9,561 nt of DNA from JARRQB01 sp965368585 (GCA_965368585.1 CBDUNM010000179.1:1-9561); one strand, 5' to 3'; positions 1-5,950 are shown, numbered from the stretch's first letter. Translations and numbers: made by a program. Notes: generated by a model from the letters alone, not told the origin.

Positions 1-1
1 G

Positions 2-524
2 CAGGATGCAGTTTTCGAGTTCCGTCCCAGCGGTATTCCGAATGCCAGCGTCGTGAGAACGGGCGACACTCTGAGTGCCGTGATCGGCTACCGGCATTAA
101 AGTGCGACGGGCGTTTACAAGCTCTACGACCTCGGCGGCAAAGTCGTGGGCATGGAGGAAAAGGGGCTTGAGACCCCCTTAATCGATCCGATTGATCTGA
201 TCTTCGTTGTCGGCGGCGTGCTGGTCGGCGCGCACGCTCGCCGCAGCTGCAGTTGTCGCGATGCGGGTCGCGTTCAAAGGTCTTGCGTTGCGAAGCCTGA
301 AGTTCACGGCGACTTCGGCCGCGCACATGGTCATCAAGGGTCGGCATGTGCCGATCCATATACTTCACCTCGCGCTTAAGTACGGCAAGCGAATACCGGA
401 TCCGCAAGGCGTCAAAGGGGCGTTTCTCTATACAGCGAAGATGTGGCGAAACGGGAAACGATATACCTTGGAGGTGGTTGTTAGAGAGAAAGACTGGACT
501 ATCCTCCACTTTCTCTTCAAATAA
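2..524 (+). pseudogene. 3' end of a polymorphic-toxin (RHS/CdiA-like) gene, broken by a stop and a frameshift
   Basis: The reading frame starting at base 2 enters from the left edge and is interrupted by TAA at 98-100. It then resumes in the same frame with a stretch containing GVYKLYDLGGKVVGMEE and PLIDPIDLIFVVGG, which resembles the linker found before the toxin tip in polymorphic secreted toxins. Sense continues in the next frame after about 224-236, giving a hydrophobic Ala/Val segment and then a compact toxin-like domain: FTATSAAHM, then RIPDPQGVKGAF, then YTLEVVVREKDWTILHF, ending at 522-524. The conserved His, Arg, Glu and final His positions recall BECR-fold RNase-type toxin domains; this assignment is from memory of the family. 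Two independent lesions argue for decay. One ATG at 207 could still express the 105-residue tip alone, as orphan toxin cassettes do. The carrier type (RHS or filamentous haemagglutinin) cannot be decided from this fragment. Confidence 0.65.
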
Positions 525-558
525 TCGGGATTTCGCTTTCGACCGCCTGGCCAATGCA

Positions 559-1107
559 ATGACTCAGAAACCTCCCCACGTGCATATTGAGCCGAGACAC
601 ACAGATTGTAGATCGTGTGTTTTTTGGGACGAAACGTCGTCGGTACTTTCTCTGTCGCTGGGCTATGCGATAAGGCCTTCCGAACCAGTCGTAAGTATGG
701 TGGACGCATTAGACAAGCAGTTAGGTATTCGCGAAAACGAATATCGCGTCGTTCTCGGCGCCTTAGACATCTTGCTCGACAAAGAGCAGCGCATGGTTTC
801 GTTTGAGATTCGAACAAACCCGACGAACTGGAGGCCAGCAGCCTTACCACCCGTTTCGGGTGGACGAGATCCGATATTTCTCGCGTTTCTGCTGGATTTC
901 GACGACAACAACATCGCCAGTTATGACCTGCAGGTAGAAATCCTTCAAGAAGCGTCGCGCAAGGAATTGTCCTTGCGGTTCAATGGCTATGTTGCGGCGA
1001 AGTGGGTTGCCGTCGCCGATGGTTTCTTTGCGGGTCTTACCTGGGACGACCATTTGAGTGAGCTTCGGCTGACTGATTTCGACGTCGTAGTACCAGGGTA
1101 TCGATAA
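559..1107 (+). CDS. Unclassified 182-residue protein, probable immunity protein of the upstream toxin
   Basis: I do not recognise the family. It is a soluble 182-residue protein with no signal peptide or membrane segment. It is acidic toward the C-terminus, with alternating beta-like and charged segments (for example FLAFLLDFDDNN and FNGYVAAKWVAVADGFF). The ATG at 559 was chosen because the open frame upstream of it overlaps the toxin tip in another frame and does not look protein-like. No convincing Shine-Dalgarno site precedes it, so translation may depend on coupling to the toxin reading frame ending 34 bp upstream. Position and orientation directly behind a polymorphic-toxin C-terminus are the classic arrangement of a cognate immunity gene, so that role is inferred from context only. 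The gene is intact although the toxin is damaged. Alternatives are an unrelated hypothetical gene, or a later start such as GTG at 580. Confidence 0.6.
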   Translation: MTQKPPHVHIEPRHTDCRSCVFWDETSSVLSLSLGYAIRPSEPVVSMVDALDKQLGIRENEYRVVLGALDILLDKEQRMVSFEIRTNPTNWRPAALPPVSGGRDPIFLAFLLDFDDNNIASYDLQVEILQEASRKELSLRFNGYVAAKWVAVADGFFAGLTWDDHLSELRLTDFDVVVPGYR

Positions 1108-1512
1108 CGGTTCAGGGCCGAACCCGATAACGCTAAAGATGAACTTTTGACAATGGGCCAAGTCTGGCGCTATTCCAGCGTTCGATCTGGAATGATTCAG
1201 CGTGAGCCGAAAGTTTGGTTTCTCAAGGCACTTTAGGATTCGAGGAAAGCCGCGTTTGGAGTAAAAGAGGGCTTGGTCTCTTTGATCGTAAGCGCTTCAC
1301 CGGCACCGTTCTATCCAAAGTCATTCGTCCTTCGTAGAGTTCCAACCGTCTCTTCCGTGACATAGGAACCGCCCATGAACCGACCCGGACCTCGCCGCAC
1401 GCCGGCGCAACGAGTATTCAGGGACAGACCACGGTTTCGTTTCGATGCCATCTCGGGAGTAAAGGGGGGCAGATCCCGTTTTCTTCCCCCATATTACGAA
1501 GTGCAATCTAGG
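1108..1512. other. Non-coding stretch with short inverted repeats and transposon-like motifs
   Basis: No plausible gene was found here. A small hairpin, GGTTC (1109-1113) with GAACC (1120-1124), follows the upstream stop codon and is flanked by direct copies of CGATAACG (1102-1109 and 1125-1132). It has no T run. A second exact inverted repeat is ATTCCAG (1172-1178) with CTGGAAT (1187-1193), loop of 8. Two GGGACAGACC-like motifs occur at 1421-1433 and 1465-1478. The stretch looks like debris between the toxin module and the Uma2 gene. Confidence 0.5.
1172..1193. repeat. Perfect 7-bp inverted repeat
   Basis: ATTCCAG and CTGGAAT are separated by 8 bases. There is no following T run on either strand, so it is a poor intrinsic terminator. 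It could be a hairpin at the convergent ends of the immunity-like gene and the Uma2 gene, or a protein-binding site. Only the symmetry is seen. Confidence 0.4.
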
Positions 1513-2034
1513 CTACGTAAATAGCTCCTCGATGACGATAGTCAAAGATTCAAATGGTTCAATAGCGACGGTATCCTCGGTCACGAAAATGCCTTGAGAA
1601 TGCCAGTCTGATTGATCCAGCTTGTATGCTTCAAGCGTTTGAGCCGCAGGAGAAATCAACCACAGATACCGAACGCCATAGTTCGCATACAGTGGTTTTT
1701 TGACCTCTCGATCGACGCTTTCTGTCGACGGTGACAACACTTCGCAAATCCAATCAGGCACCACCGTAAATTTGTGGCTTTCGGGAATGGTCGGGAGGCG
1801 TTCCTTTCGCCAAGCGGCAATATCTGGAACGGCAACCTCTTGATCGAGAACGAAGTGAATTTCGGGTTTTTGCAATATCCACCAGCCCCCCGGGCCTCCT
1901 CGCCCGCGCTGATAGGAACCATGAATTTCCGAACTAAGGTTTGTGGAAACCCGTATATGTCTGCCGCTAGGCCTTGGATGCGCGTGCAACTGGCCATTTA
2001 GGATTTCGCCGGTCAGCAAACTCGGCAGTTCCAA
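1513..2034 (-). CDS. Uma2-family (DUF820) PD-(D/E)XK nuclease-like protein, 5' end displaced by a duplication
   Basis: The protein carries the Uma2 core: GEILNGQLHAHPRPSGRH near the start, the GRGGPGGWW motif (residues 44-52), EVAVPDIAAWRKERLP with Asp71, DWICEVLSPST with Glu98, and a Lys pair at 112-113. These match the predicted PD-(D/E)XK nuclease fold of the family, whose biological role is poorly known. From the TTG at 2034 the product is 173 residues, slightly short for the family. Removing one copy of the 26-bp tandem repeat at 2041-2094 restores an ATG at 2099 that reads MQTLLTPDLYQAL directly into this frame. As it stands, that ATG runs out of frame and stops after 28 codons. No ATG or GTG lies in the open frame upstream, so only TTG at 2034 could rescue translation, and no Shine-Dalgarno site precedes it. 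The gene is therefore either N-truncated by about 13 residues or silenced; all family motifs remain. Confidence 0.8.
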   Translation of the reverse strand: MELPSLLTGEILNGQLHAHPRPSGRHIRVSTNLSSEIHGSYQRGRGGPGGWWILQKPEIHFVLDQEVAVPDIAAWRKERLPTIPESHKFTVVPDWICEVLSPSTESVDREVKKPLYANYGVRYLWLISPAAQTLEAYKLDQSDWHSQGIFVTEDTVAIEPFESLTIVIEELFT

Positions 2035-2040
2035 GAGCGC

Positions 2041-2094
2041 TTGGTATAGGTCGGGTGTAAGTAGTGTTGGTATAGGTCGGGTGTAAGTAGTGTT
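2041..2094. repeat. Exact 26-bp tandem duplication (2 copies plus 2 bases)
   Basis: The unit beginning TTGGTATAGGTCGGG occupies 2041-2066 and is repeated without change at 2067-2092; two more bases match at 2093-2094. The length is not a multiple of three, and the repeat lies inside the 5' coding part of the Uma2-like gene, so it shifts the natural start codon out of frame. The identity of the copies suggests a recent slippage event, possibly a reversible one. Confidence 0.95.
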
Positions 2095-2169
2095 TGCATA
2101 CGGGTAAGTCTAGGCGTTCGAGCTAATGGTGGACAGCCCAATCATTGGGACAGATCCCGATACATCAAT

Positions 2170-2556
2170 TCACTTGAGGGCGTCGAATGCCTTGATGCCG
2201 TATTTCGGGATCGCCTTATCTGCGGTGACGATTTCCAAACCTTCGGCCTGTGACTGCGCGACCAGCATACGATCGAACGGATCCCTGTGTAGTTGCGGTA
2301 GTTCCCCGGCACGTTCACCGTGAAAAAAGGTGATCGTAAGCGTTTCAAAGCCTTCTTCTTCCACCATGGCATATAAATCGTCCGGTGCTTCGAGTTGGCC
2401 GAGTGATTTCTTGATTGAAATCTCCCACGCCGTAACCGCGCTTACAAAGATCTGGTTATTTGCGTCAGCGATCAGCGCACGTGCCGCTGGGCCAAGCCGT
2501 GAATCATCCGTAAGCCACCACAAGAAGATGTGGGTGTCCAGCAACAGTCTTCTCAT
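2170..2556 (-). CDS. vapC: PIN-domain toxin, VapC family
   Basis: This 128-residue protein is a PIN-domain ribonuclease toxin of a type II toxin-antitoxin system. VapC-type toxins cut tRNA or rRNA and need magnesium or manganese. The acidic active-site residues are all present: Asp7 in LLLDTH, Glu45 in TAWEISIKK, Asp95 in RDPFDRMLVAQ, and Asp113 in VTADKAI. The length is typical. The start codon overlaps the stop of the antitoxin gene (ATGA at 2553-2556), indicating translational coupling and one transcript. I see no lesion. The exact RNA target cannot be read from the sequence. Confidence 0.93.
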   Translation of the reverse strand: MRRLLLDTHIFLWWLTDDSRLGPAARALIADANNQIFVSAVTAWEISIKKSLGQLEAPDDLYAMVEEEGFETLTITFFHGERAGELPQLHRDPFDRMLVAQSQAEGLEIVTADKAIPKYGIKAFDALK

Positions 2557-2792
2557 TCACTCGCCTCGAAGTCGCTTATTACTTCGGGCGGCGTAGTGTC
2601 AAAGTCCTCAGAAATCGTGATCTGTCCTTTGAGCCTGCCAGGCACGCGTTGTTCGCGGGTGCCTTTATGCGGCAAGAGGTCCAGGTAAGGCTTACCGGCC
2701 TTGGCAATGATCACGCGTTCTCCCTGCCAGACCAATTCTCCCAACTCGGAAAGCCGCGATTTGGCCTCGTGCATGTTGATTTGAATGGTCAT
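2553..2792 (-). CDS. Phd/YefM-family antitoxin
   Basis: This 79-residue protein has the N-terminal DNA-binding region of Phd/YefM antitoxins (MTIQINMHEAKSRLSEL, then GERVIIAKAGKPYLDLLP at about residues 24-41). The C-terminal half is acidic and probably disordered (ISEDFDTTPPEVISDFEASE), the part that in this family wraps and inhibits the toxin. It is the first gene of the pair and overlaps the PIN toxin by 4 bp. The ATG at 2792 has only a weak ribosome site. Family members bind a palindrome over their own promoter, and a candidate lies at 2818-2835. Confidence 0.92.
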   Translation of the reverse strand: MTIQINMHEAKSRLSELGELVWQGERVIIAKAGKPYLDLLPHKGTREQRVPGRLKGQITISEDFDTTPPEVISDFEASE

Positions 2793-2817
2793 TACCGAAA
2801 TCGCCGTCTGACTGAAC

Positions 2818-2852
2818 TTAGCTAAGTCTAGCTAACACATATGAAGAGTCAA
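2818..2852 (-). promoter_or_regulatory. Putative promoter and operator of the toxin-antitoxin pair
   Basis: On the minus strand TTGACT (2852-2847) and TAGACT (2830-2825), separated by 16 bases, make a fair sigma-70 promoter about 25 bases ahead of the antitoxin ATG. Overlapping the -10 element, the plus strand reads TTAGCTAA (2818-2825), GT, CTAGCTAA (2828-2835). The first half is itself a perfect palindrome and the two halves are near-identical direct repeats. This arrangement fits an autorepressor site for the antitoxin. Promoter strength and binding are inferred. Confidence 0.55.
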
Positions 2853-3242
2853 CGGCAACTTTGCCAGAGGATTTCCGGGGATTTCAGTGGAGAAATTTTT
2901 GTTCTCTGAATTTCGCTAGCCGACTCAACCCCATAAGACATCCGAATCAAACTCAATCGCTTCAAATGGAGACGCCGGCACTTGGGTAGAGCACCTTGAC
3001 ATCAATGAGGCCATGCGGGCGGCCAGGCTGGTCCCGGATGGATAGCTGGTCCCTACGCCGATCGATTGACCGGCCCTCCGACGGGGGAGGAGGACCGCGT
3101 TGCGGGCCGGTGTCGTCGCGCCCGGCTTTGGGTGGTATGGTTCTAAAGGCCCACATACGTGTCGGTGGTTCGACTGATACTACCGGGTGGTCGTCTTGGC
3201 TTCCTCAGCGCAATGCGCATCGGAATGGCGCAGGAGTCTGAA
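2853..3242. other. Spacer between the toxin-antitoxin pair and the dehydrogenase; no gene seen
   Basis: The composition changes from AT-richer (2853-2960) to GC-rich (after about 2965), suggesting a join between regions of different origin. No protein family was recognised in any frame. The dehydrogenase frame is open back to about 3159 but the residues there do not resemble the family. The end of the stretch carries the ribosome site AGGAG at 3232-3236. A TTGACA at 2996-3001 has no matching -10 element, so I do not call a promoter. Confidence 0.5.
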
Positions 3243-4253
3243 ATGAGAGCGATGGTCATCGATCGGATTGTGTCCTTGATTCACGACGAGAAGCCGTTAA
3301 CGCTCGTGGATCTGCCGGTGCCTGAGCCCCTTGAGGGGGAGCTGAGGATCAAGATATCGACCTGTGGCGTGTGCCACACCGAGCTGGATGAGATCGAGGG
3401 CCGCACGCCGCCGCCGCGCCTGCCGGTGGTGCCGGGCCACGAGATCGTTGGCCGTATCGACAAGCTGGGTCCCGGTACGTGCAAATTTCGCGGTGGCGAA
3501 CGGGTCGGCGCGGGTTGGATCCATTCCTCTTCGGGTACTGTGGACGAAAACCTCGACCCTGACTTCAAGGGGACGGGCAGAGACGTGCACGGTGGCTACG
3601 CGGAATACATCACGGTACCCGAGACCTATGTCTATCCCATTCCGGAGGTTTTCTCGGATCTGGAGGCGGCGCCCTTGCTGTGCGCCGGCGGTGTCGGTTA
3701 CCGGGCGCTGCGACTGACGGGTATCGCGAATGGCGGCGCGCTCGGCCTCACCGGCTTCGGCGGGTCGGCGCATCTCGTGCTGCAGATGGCGCGACACCTG
3801 TACCCCGACACGCAGGTCTACGTCTTCGCCCGCGATGCTCAGGCGCGGCGATTCGCCGAAGAGCTCGGTGCCGCGTGGACCGGGCATACCACCGAACGCG
3901 CACCCGTGGCATTGCACGCGATCATCGATACCACCCCGGCGTGGCTCCCGGTGGTTGAAGCGTTGGCCAATCTACGTCCCGGCGGCCGCCTGGTCATCAA
4001 CGCGATCCGCAAGGAGGATGCGGACAAGCAATGCCTGCTCGACCTGAGCTATCACGATCACTTGTGGATGGAAAAGGAGATCAAGACGGTGGCCAATGTC
4101 ACGCACGCGGATCTTGCCCAGGTGCTGCCGCTCGCGGCGCAAATCCCCATTCGCCCGGAGGTGACGCCTTATAAGCTCGAACAGGCCAACCAGGCGTTGG
4201 TTGAACTCAAGAGAGGTCCGGTGCGGGGCGCCAAGGTCCTGCAGATCGATTGA
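3243..4253 (+). CDS. Zinc-dependent alcohol dehydrogenase-like protein (MDR superfamily) lacking the structural-zinc lobe
   Basis: This 336-residue medium-chain dehydrogenase/reductase probably oxidises an alcohol or reduces an aldehyde with NAD(P)(H). The catalytic zinc site is intact: Cys44 in CGVCHTEL, His66-Glu67 in VPGHEIVG, and Cys147 in APLLCAGGVGYRAL. The Rossmann nucleotide-binding loop is GLTGFGGSAH at about 167-176. The C-terminal part (RPGGRLVINAIRKED, IKTVANVTHADL, RGAKVLQID) is well conserved with the family. Where most zinc alcohol dehydrogenases have a loop with four cysteines binding a structural zinc, this one reads IHSSSGTVDENLDPDFKGTG (residues 93-112), shortened and with no cysteine. 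I chose ATG 3243 because AGGAG lies six bases upstream; the upstream in-frame ATGs would add residues without similarity. It stands alone, without an operon partner. Substrate unknown. Confidence 0.9.
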   Translation: MRAMVIDRIVSLIHDEKPLTLVDLPVPEPLEGELRIKISTCGVCHTELDEIEGRTPPPRLPVVPGHEIVGRIDKLGPGTCKFRGGERVGAGWIHSSSGTVDENLDPDFKGTGRDVHGGYAEYITVPETYVYPIPEVFSDLEAAPLLCAGGVGYRALRLTGIANGGALGLTGFGGSAHLVLQMARHLYPDTQVYVFARDAQARRFAEELGAAWTGHTTERAPVALHAIIDTTPAWLPVVEALANLRPGGRLVINAIRKEDADKQCLLDLSYHDHLWMEKEIKTVANVTHADLAQVLPLAAQIPIRPEVTPYKLEQANQALVELKRGPVRGAKVLQID

Positions 4254-4661
4254 CGGCACGCGCCCGGTGTTCTCTGCCAAGCTATAAGGCAATGCGGTTA
4301 CGAGCGCGTTTCGCACCGGCCGCATCCGCGTTTGGTCGAGCCGTTGCACATCACCTCGGCGATCAAACCGAAGTTCAACGTGGGAATCGTCGCATTGCGG
4401 GCGTCGAATTATCGCGACCAAGAACCCGCTGAGGTGAATGTCAGCACCGCCGGGCCTCGCTTGAATGTTAGCAGGCAGGGCAGTTGGTTGACGAGCCAAG
4501 GAAGTCTGGGAAATCTGTGCTGCCTTTCCGAGACGGCGATGCCGGGCAAACCGGAAACAATCGATACAATCGCGAAATTCTCGGCAAAAAGTTCTCCATC
4601 CGTCCGTGCAGAGGTATGGAGGCCGCGGCTTAGCCGCCTCGGTCGACATTAACCAGATTGT
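4254..4661. other. Gene-free spacer with a GC-rich hairpin
   Basis: Frames open on both strands here, but none has a recognisable family, a good ribosome site or convincing composition. A short hairpin GCGGCT (4625-4630), T, AGCCGC (4632-4637) sits about 40 bases ahead of the next start codon, without a following T run. It could lie in the leader of the exported repeat protein. No terminator with a T run was found behind the dehydrogenase. Confidence 0.4.
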
Positions 4662-4675
4662 GAGGAGAAACTTCG

Positions 4676-5347
4676 ATGAAAATTCAGGATATCCTATTCG
4701 CTACGACAGGAGTCAGCCGGTCGTCGCGTGAGTCCGCGCGTATAGTGCCGGTCGTCGTGGCGCTCGTGCTCTTTGCCGCTGGCGGCGTCAACGCCCGCGA
4801 CCTCTTCCACGGCGCCACTGCATACACGAAGGCGGTGTCCGATGACTGTCCCGCTGGTTGGATAAGGTCCAGCGCCCCCGGCGGGTGCTCACCCGGGTTC
4901 TTTACGTTGAAGCTCGCCGGAATTGCTTCGACTGATAGCTGTCCCAAAGGCTGGGTGAGTTCCAGCGCCCCTGGCGGGTGCTCTCCCGGTTTTTTTACGC
5001 TGAAGACGAACGGCGCGCGCGACTCGCGACGTTCCTGTCCGGACGGCTGGGTCCGCTCCAGCGCCCCGGGCGGTTGTTCACCCGACTACCTGACGCTTGA
5101 ACTGGCAGGATTGCGTGCGATAGACAGCTGTCCGGACGGTTGGGTCCGCTCCAGCGCCCCCGGCGGCTGCTCACCGGGTGACTTCACGCTGGAGCCGGGA
5201 TTTGACGGAATCGACCAGGCCCGCTACCACTGCGCGTTCGGCGCAGCCTGTGATGACATGATCGAAGCGGTTTTCGCGCTCGGTGGCACGTGTTCAAGTG
5301 ACGGCCCCGATACGACCTGCGACCTTCCTCCCCTGAACGAGGATTGA
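4676..5347 (+). CDS. Small exported cysteine-rich protein with four CPxGW...SSAPGGCSP repeats
   Basis: The 223-residue product has a strong ribosome site (GAGGAG at 4662-4667, eight bases before ATG). The signal peptide has an unusually long n-region followed by VPVVVALVLFAAGGVNA, with likely cleavage after Ala40. The mature part has four tandem repeats starting at Cys58, Cys89, Cys121 and Cys152. Each follows the pattern CPxGWxxSSAPGGCSPxxxTL and carries two cysteines exactly 13 apart, so each repeat could close its own disulfide in the periplasm or outside the cell. A C-terminal segment adds Cys186, Cys192, Cys206 and Cys215 and ends acidic. I do not recognise a named domain. The even number of cysteines in every unit supports an oxidised extracytoplasmic protein. 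Possible roles are surface binding, matrix or adhesion; these are guesses. It appears monocistronic. Confidence 0.8.
   Translation: MKIQDILFATTGVSRSSRESARIVPVVVALVLFAAGGVNARDLFHGATAYTKAVSDDCPAGWIRSSAPGGCSPGFFTLKLAGIASTDSCPKGWVSSSAPGGCSPGFFTLKTNGARDSRRSCPDGWVRSSAPGGCSPDYLTLELAGLRAIDSCPDGWVRSSAPGGCSPGDFTLEPGFDGIDQARYHCAFGAACDDMIEAVFALGGTCSSDGPDTTCDLPPLNED
4847..5194 (+). repeat. Four in-frame coding repeats of about 93-96 bp
   Basis: The DNA units match the protein repeats, with start spacings of 93, 96 and 93 bp (4847, 4940, 5036, 5129). The core around CCAGCGCCCC is almost invariant between units, while the linkers differ. That pattern suggests repeated duplication with continued selection or gene conversion on the core. 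The fourth unit passes into the unique C-terminal segment. Confidence 0.85.
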
Positions 5348-5392
5348 GTCGGCTAGGAGACGGCGGCCGCGGTCAGCCGACTTGCGGCCGCC
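5348..5392. terminator. Overlapping GC-rich inverted repeats just after the exported-protein gene
   Basis: Two inverted repeats interleave. GTCGGCT (5348-5354) pairs with AGCCGAC (5375-5381), and GGCGGCCGC (5362-5370) pairs with GCGGCCGCC (5384-5392). The first begins on the base after the stop codon. The arms alternate, so the two stems are probably mutually exclusive. No T run follows, so intrinsic termination is uncertain; RNA 3'-end protection or a protein site are alternatives. Confidence 0.4.
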
Positions 5393-5465
5393 TGTCCTGG
5401 TCCAGCGCATGTTTATGTCCATCGATTAGCTGTAAGTGGCGAATGCGTATTTTTCTCTTGGCTCG

Positions 5466-5765
5466 TCAGCGATATCTGTAGGTGAACTGCGGTTCTGGTA
5501 GAGCGCCAAGTGCATGATAGAGCGCGATTTCCATTGCGTGTAAGGTTCGAAATTCGAAGGTTTTTCTGGAGGTCAGTTGCGCCTTGGCAGTGAAGCCTTC
5601 CACGACGCCGCTGGAAAGTCGGCCTGTGGCCCGAAAGCAGTTGAGCAGCAGCGGACGTTGAGCGCGCAGCATTTTCGCGACCTTCTCCAGTGGCGCGATT
5701 TGCGAACGCATGGTCTTGGTACACCATCGGTCCGGGAACTGGCCGGCCCAGTACATCGGCGTGGA
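5466..5765 (-). pseudogene. C-terminal remnant of an ISL3-family transposase
   Basis: On the minus strand the frame from about 5765 to the TGA at 5466-5468 reads like the end of ISL3-type transposases: YWAGQFPDRWCTKTMRS, then EKVAKMLRAQRPLLLNCFRA, then LSSGVVEGFTAKAQLTSRKT with the catalytic-region Glu in VEGF, and FRTLHAMEIALYHALG near the end. Only about 100 of the usual 400 or so residues remain. The N-terminal part, with the other active-site acids and the DNA-binding domain, is absent, and upstream it joins directly to a foreign gene fragment. The segment shows no internal stop. It cannot encode an active transposase. Confidence 0.8.
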
Positions 5766-5771
5766 TCGAGA

Positions 5772-5943
5772 TGGTCGGCAGGTTGGTGGTGATGTCCTTC
5801 GTGCCGATTTCGACCTTGTCATTCTGCATCTCTTGCGGGTGTGCGAACAGGACGTCGTCGATCATGTTCAGTTCTTTGAGCGACGCGGCGCAGACCAGGG
5901 CATCGAAGTCACTGCGGGTCACGAGGCGGAATCTTTCGGACAT
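5772..5943 (-). pseudogene. N-terminal fragment (~56 codons) of a DHH-family phosphoesterase (exopolyphosphatase-like)
   Basis: Beginning at ATG 5943 the minus strand reads MSERFRLVTRSDFDALVCA, then LKELNMIDDVLFAHPQEMQ and KDITTNLP. This matches, from memory, the start of DHH-family phosphoesterases of the exopolyphosphatase-related group, including the metal-binding DFD of the first motif. The usual Gly after DFD is Ala here. Similarity stops at about residue 56, just before the family would show the DHH motif, and transposase sequence in another frame begins. The original ribosome site is untouched (AGGAGG at 5956-5951, seven bases before ATG), so translation would start well and run on as an unrelated frame to about 5413. 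This is a truncated, non-functional gene. Confidence 0.75.
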
Positions 5944-5950
5944 GTGTTTT

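Noticed and set aside
346..558. Upstream extension of the immunity-like frame
   Set aside because: It overlaps the toxin tip in another frame and its translation is Ser/Arg-rich and not protein-like, so ATG 559 is preferred.
2041..2094. CRISPR-like array
   Set aside because: The two 26-bp units are directly adjacent with no spacer between them; it is a simple tandem duplication.
2996..3001. Perfect TTGACA as a -35 element for the dehydrogenase
   Set aside because: No acceptable -10 sequence lies 15-19 bases downstream and the distance to the start codon is about 240 bases.
3159..3242. N-terminal extension of the dehydrogenase from ATG 3159
   Set aside because: The 28 extra residues do not resemble the family, and a good ribosome site lies just ahead of ATG 3243.
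3972..4649. Minus-strand open frame of 225 codons running from the spacer into the dehydrogenase
   Set aside because: Its C-terminal part is opposite clearly conserved dehydrogenase sequence, and its start region matches no family I know.
4332..4652. Plus-strand 106-codon frame starting with TTG in the spacer
   Set aside because: No ribosome site, no recognisable motif, and low-complexity Ser/Arg composition at the end; more likely non-coding.
4847..5194. CRISPR or minisatellite reading of the 93-bp repeats
   Set aside because: The repeats keep the reading frame and a conserved amino-acid pattern with paired cysteines, so they are coding repeats.
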